Source: Opitutia bacterium UBA7374 (GTDB lineage: Bacteria; Verrucomicrobiota; Verrucomicrobiia; Opitutales; Coraliomargaritaceae). From it: 8,945 bases of DNA. Positions within the stretch are counted from its first letter, which is position 1, and the number at the start of each line of letters is the position of its first letter. A program made the translations under genes and the position numbers. Shown in pieces: positions 6,579 through 8,945 of this stretch. The stretch lies in the NCBI GenBank assembly GCA_002469895.1, contig DKOA01000071.1, positions 18,773 to 27,717 of the forward strand. Direction: 5' to 3'. A model generated the notes under the pieces. The model was not told the origin of the DNA. It was given only the letters and a program-made list of their open reading frames with translations, and searched no databases.

Positions 6579-7373
6579 ATGCCTAAGTTGCTTTTTCTTG
6601 GTGATATAGTGGGACGACCCGGCCGTCAGTTCCTCTCGGAGCGTTTGCCTGCTCTGCGCGAGCGCTTATCGGTGGATATCGTAGTGGCTAATGGGGAAAA
6701 TGCTGCCGGGGGTGCTGGAATCACCGGAAAAATTGCTTCTGAATTACTCTCTTCCGGGGTCGACGCAATCACTTTGGGTGACCATGTCTGGGACCAGAAA
6801 AATTTTGAAAATGAAATTGATGACCTGCCTACAGTTTGTCGTCCGGCAAATTTGCCCCATAGAAATCCCGGCCGTAGCCATTTAGTCATTCAGTGCGGGG
6901 GGTTTCGATTGGCTGTCTTTACTGTGCTTGGGCGTAATTTCATGGGCTTGAAAGCGGATAGTTGTCCATTCCGCAGGGCCGATGAAAAAATTTCCGCTCT
7001 GTCGGATCAATGCGATGCAATCCTAGTCGAGGCGCACATGGAGGCGACTTCTGAAAAGGTCGCCTTGGGCTGGCATCTCGATGGTCGGGTGGCTGCGGTT
7101 ATCGGCACGCACACTCATGTGCCGACTGCCGATGGCCGGGTCTTGCCGGGGGGCACGGCTTATCTCAGCGACGCGGGAATGAGTGGTCCCTATGCTTCAG
7201 TACTGGGGCGCGAGACGCGAGCGGTGGTGGAAACTTTCCTCGATGGTATGAAGCGTCGTTTTCCAGTTGCCGAAAGCGATCTGCGGCTTTGCGGATGCCT
7301 TATTGAGATCGATCCGGAAAGTGGACTGGCTACCAATTTTGAGCGTATCGAGGTAACCGACAGGCAGGACTAG
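6579..7373 (+). CDS. YmdB family metallophosphoesterase (TIGR00282 type)
   Basis: This enzyme resembles YmdB of Bacillus subtilis, a calcineurin-like phosphoesterase that hydrolyses cyclic nucleotides and affects global gene expression. I take the ATG at 6579 (264 residues) over the in-frame ATGs at 6495 and 6498, because the conserved fold starts at [16 protein letters not shown] and the extra 28 residues match nothing in the family. Metal-site segments in order: GDIVGRPG (Asp9), [12 protein letters not shown] (Glu40, Asn41), LGDHVWD (Asp68, His69), AHMEATSEK (His153) and [10 protein letters not shown] (His178, His180). The late segment [22 protein letters not shown] is a family hallmark. 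Asp68 replaces the metal-binding Asn usually found in GNHxWD. No signal peptide is present, so it is cytoplasmic. No Shine-Dalgarno sequence precedes 6579. It diverges from ilvB and lies 75 bases before the porin gene. It is not the PdeM phosphoesterase of ligase clusters, which belongs to a different subgroup. The in vivo substrate here is unknown. Confidence 0.9.
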   Translation: MPKLLFLGDIVGRPGRQFLSERLPALRERLSVDIVVANGENAAGGAGITGKIASELLSSGVDAITLGDHVWDQKNFENEIDDLPTVCRPANLPHRNPGRSHLVIQCGGFRLAVFTVLGRNFMGLKADSCPFRRADEKISALSDQCDAILVEAHMEATSEKVALGWHLDGRVAAVIGTHTHVPTADGRVLPGGTAYLSDAGMSGPYASVLGRETRAVVETFLDGMKRRFPVAESDLRLCGCLIEIDPESGLATNFERIEVTDRQD

Positions 7374-7430
7374 GCCGCGCGCTCGAAGGCAGTTAGCATA
7401 GAAAAAACAACGGTTGACCTTTATTTTAGA

Positions 7431-7442
7431 TTTTCTAGAAAA
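7431..7442. promoter_or_regulatory. 12-base perfect palindrome just upstream of the porin start
   Basis: TTTTCTAGAAAA is a perfect 12-base palindrome ending six bases before the porin ATG at 7449. It lies 11 bases after a TTGACC hexamer (7414-7419) and runs into the purine-rich AAGGAA at the start codon. A symmetric site in this position could bind a repressor of the porin gene. It is AT-rich and short, so chance cannot be excluded. Confidence 0.3.
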
Positions 7443-7448
7443 AAGGAA

Positions 7449-8945
7449 ATGAATACCCTGATTGCCATAACCGTTTGCCGGCGGAGATGCCCTTTCGCTT
7501 TAATTTTTTGCTTTCTTTCTGTTCTTCCCGGTTCCCCCGCTGAAGAGGTCGATTTGCACACGCTTGGCCAGATTCGCAGTGAGATGGCTGCCATGCGCCA
7601 GACTTATGAGGCAAAGATTCGGCATCTTGAAAACCGGGTTATGGAGTTGGAGGCAGGACGGGAAATCGGTCAGAGCGGTGGAGAGCAAGTCGTGCTTCGT
7701 GAAATGGAGAGGAACACCTCACGGCTGGCTCGCATCGAAGCAGATTTGGCCGCTCAACAAGCAGCTAACGGCTTCGCTTACAGCGGTTACTTTCGTTCCG
7801 GTTTTGGAGTCGATGGGAATGGTCAAACGATGGCGGCTTTCAAGGCTCCGAATGCACAGTCAAAATACCGCTTGGGCAATGAGACGGAAACCTATGTCGA
7901 AACAAAATTTGCTTATCATTTCCCGGAACTCGATTTGCCCGAAGATACTCGTTTCTATGCCGCTTTTATGCCGGCTTATGTGGTCCCGGACAATCAGGAC
8001 TCGACCGATTCTACTTTTTCCATACGCGAAGCCTATGCTACGGCTGAGGGGATTTGGGATGCCCAACCGGAGGCCCGGTTTTGGGCGGGTCAGCGCAATT
8101 ACAACACCTACGATATGCATATGAACGACTTTTTCTACTTGGACATGAGTGGGTACGGTGGAGGCGTTGAGTTCATCGAGTTGAACGACTGGGGGGCACT
8201 CTCGATTGCTTGGATGGGAGGTACGATTGACGAGTTGCAGGGCAGTACCGAAATTGTCGATGACACCGTAATCAATGCTAAGAATAGTCTGGATATACGT
8301 GTATCCGGATTCGAACTTCCACTCGGAGAGGGGATGCTTTGGCTCGATCTGGCACATGTCGAGGATACGGAGCGTCCGAACGGGCGCAATGTATCGATAG
8401 ATGGCGGGGGCGGTGCGGCATTCGGCTTATTGCATGAGGCGACTCTGGCCGACGGTGGTTACAACCGCGCGATGGTCCAATACGGCTTCGGAGCCGCCGC
8501 TAATTTCCGCTCCAATGAGCCGGACTTTGTTGCCTATCAGGCAGCCGAAGGGGATCCCCTGACGAAAGTGGATTACTCGGAGATCCATCATTTCCGGTTG
8601 CTCAACGACCTCGTTCTGGAACCGTCTGCGCGATGGAGCCTGCAAGCCACTGCAGTCTACGATCATATGGATATTGGCTTGAGCGAGTCCTCGGAGATCG
8701 AGTGGTGGTCTTTTGGTCTACGCCCAATCTATCAAATCGACGACTATCTCTCGCTCGCTTTTGAAGCCGGCTTCGACCACACCGATTCGGATCTGGAGGG
8801 ATCCGGTGAGCTCTACAAATTCACTATCGCACCGCAGATTTCTCCGGGCAAGGGCTACTTCCAGCGTCCCGTACTACGCTTCTTCATGACCTATGCGCTC
8901 TGGAGCAATGACTTTGAAGGCCTCGTCGCTCCAGATAGTTATGCG
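7449..8945 (+). CDS. lamB: LamB/ScrY-type maltoporin-like outer-membrane porin, 3'-truncated by window end
   Basis: An uninterrupted frame runs from the ATG at 7449 to the window edge, giving 499 residues without a stop. It matches the LamB carbohydrate porins, 18-stranded outer-membrane barrels for maltodextrins or other sugars. Residues 1-31 form a signal peptide (RRR at 11-13, hydrophobic core about 16-26, likely cleavage after GSPA). Residues 34-105 are charged, helical and coiled-coil-like, an extension absent from E. coli LamB but resembling the one in sucrose porin ScrY. The barrel begins near 109 (FAYSGYFRSGFG). Diagnostic LamB segments follow: SKYRLGNETETY (138-149) and FWAGQRNYNTYDMHM with DFFYLDMSG (211-235). 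The last visible part (RPVLRFFMTYALW) matches the penultimate LamB strand region, so probably only some tens of residues are missing. A GGAA abuts the ATG, closer than a normal Shine-Dalgarno spacing. Sugar specificity cannot be read from the sequence, and no sugar-utilisation gene is in view upstream. The gene symbol reflects the family, not a proven maltose role. Confidence 0.88.
   Translation, partial: MNTLIAITVCRRRCPFALIFCFLSVLPGSPAEEVDLHTLGQIRSEMAAMRQTYEAKIRHLENRVMELEAGREIGQSGGEQVVLREMERNTSRLARIEADLAAQQAANGFAYSGYFRSGFGVDGNGQTMAAFKAPNAQSKYRLGNETETYVETKFAYHFPELDLPEDTRFYAAFMPAYVVPDNQDSTDSTFSIREAYATAEGIWDAQPEARFWAGQRNYNTYDMHMNDFFYLDMSGYGGGVEFIELNDWGALSIAWMGGTIDELQGSTEIVDDTVINAKNSLDIRVSGFELPLGEGMLWLDLAHVEDTERPNGRNVSIDGGGGAAFGLLHEATLADGGYNRAMVQYGFGAAANFRSNEPDFVAYQAAEGDPLTKVDYSEIHHFRLLNDLVLEPSARWSLQATAVYDHMDIGLSESSEIEWWSFGLRPIYQIDDYLSLAFEAGFDHTDSDLEGSGELYKFTIAPQISPGKGYFQRPVLRFFMTYALWSNDFEGLVAPDSYA

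Noticed and set aside
6579..7373. The metallophosphoesterase as the PdeM member of the ligase cluster
   Set aside because: Its motifs and full length match the YmdB family, and ilvB on the opposite strand separates it from the ligase.
7414..7441. TTGACC with a TAGAAA 16 bases later as a sigma-70 promoter of the porin gene
   Set aside because: The -10 match is poor and transcription would begin at about the start codon, leaving no leader.
7564..8357. 186-codon plus-strand and 165-codon minus-strand frames
   Set aside because: They overlap the LamB-type frame, which carries the diagnostic porin motifs; the others have no domain support.
1..8945. CRISPR array, tRNA, rRNA, insertion sequence, prophage or defence island
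   Set aside because: No regularly spaced repeats, cloverleaf, rRNA segment, transposase, integrase or known defence gene is visible on either strand.

Overview
The window looks like ordinary chromosomal DNA of a Gram-negative bacterium, most likely a marine Verrucomicrobiota of the Opitutia/Puniceicoccales type. The reasons are a PEP-CTERM surface protein, a LamB-type outer-membrane porin with a coiled-coil N-terminus, a ligase-associated exonuclease/ATP-dependent DNA ligase pair, and an almost complete lack of well-placed Shine-Dalgarno sequences. The lineage is inferred from gene content only; there is no rRNA to confirm it. I see no tRNA, rRNA, CRISPR array, insertion sequence or phage gene.

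Layout. 3-875 (-): secreted PEP-CTERM-anchored protein. 876-1217: the only gene-free stretch over 300 bases, with an AT-rich promoter-like patch next to the PEP-CTERM gene. 1218-1841 (-): DUF445 membrane protein. 1899-2942 and 2961-4580 (+): a two-gene operon of a metallo-beta-lactamase-fold exonuclease and an ATP-dependent DNA ligase, diverging from DUF445 across a 57-base spacer. 4597-6393 (-): acetolactate synthase large subunit, converging on the ligase with only 16 bases between. 6579-7373 (+): YmdB-type metallophosphoesterase, diverging from ilvB. 7449 to the window end (+): LamB/ScrY-type maltoporin-like gene, truncated by the window edge.

Function. The exonuclease and ligase are a recognised DNA-repair pairing. 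They are usually accompanied by an Lhr-type helicase and a PdeM-type metallophosphoesterase, neither of which is present here. IlvB catalyses the first common step of branched-chain amino-acid synthesis, but its regulatory subunit IlvN is not next to it. The porin suggests oligosaccharide uptake and the PEP-CTERM protein suggests an exosortase-based cell-surface system encoded elsewhere. The remaining neighbours show no obvious shared pathway.

I did not find a convincing undescribed system. The items most worth checking are the reduced Exo-Lig cluster, the Asn-to-Asp change in the YmdB metal site, the coiled-coil extension of the porin, short perfect palindromes in front of several genes, and the general lack of Shine-Dalgarno sequences.
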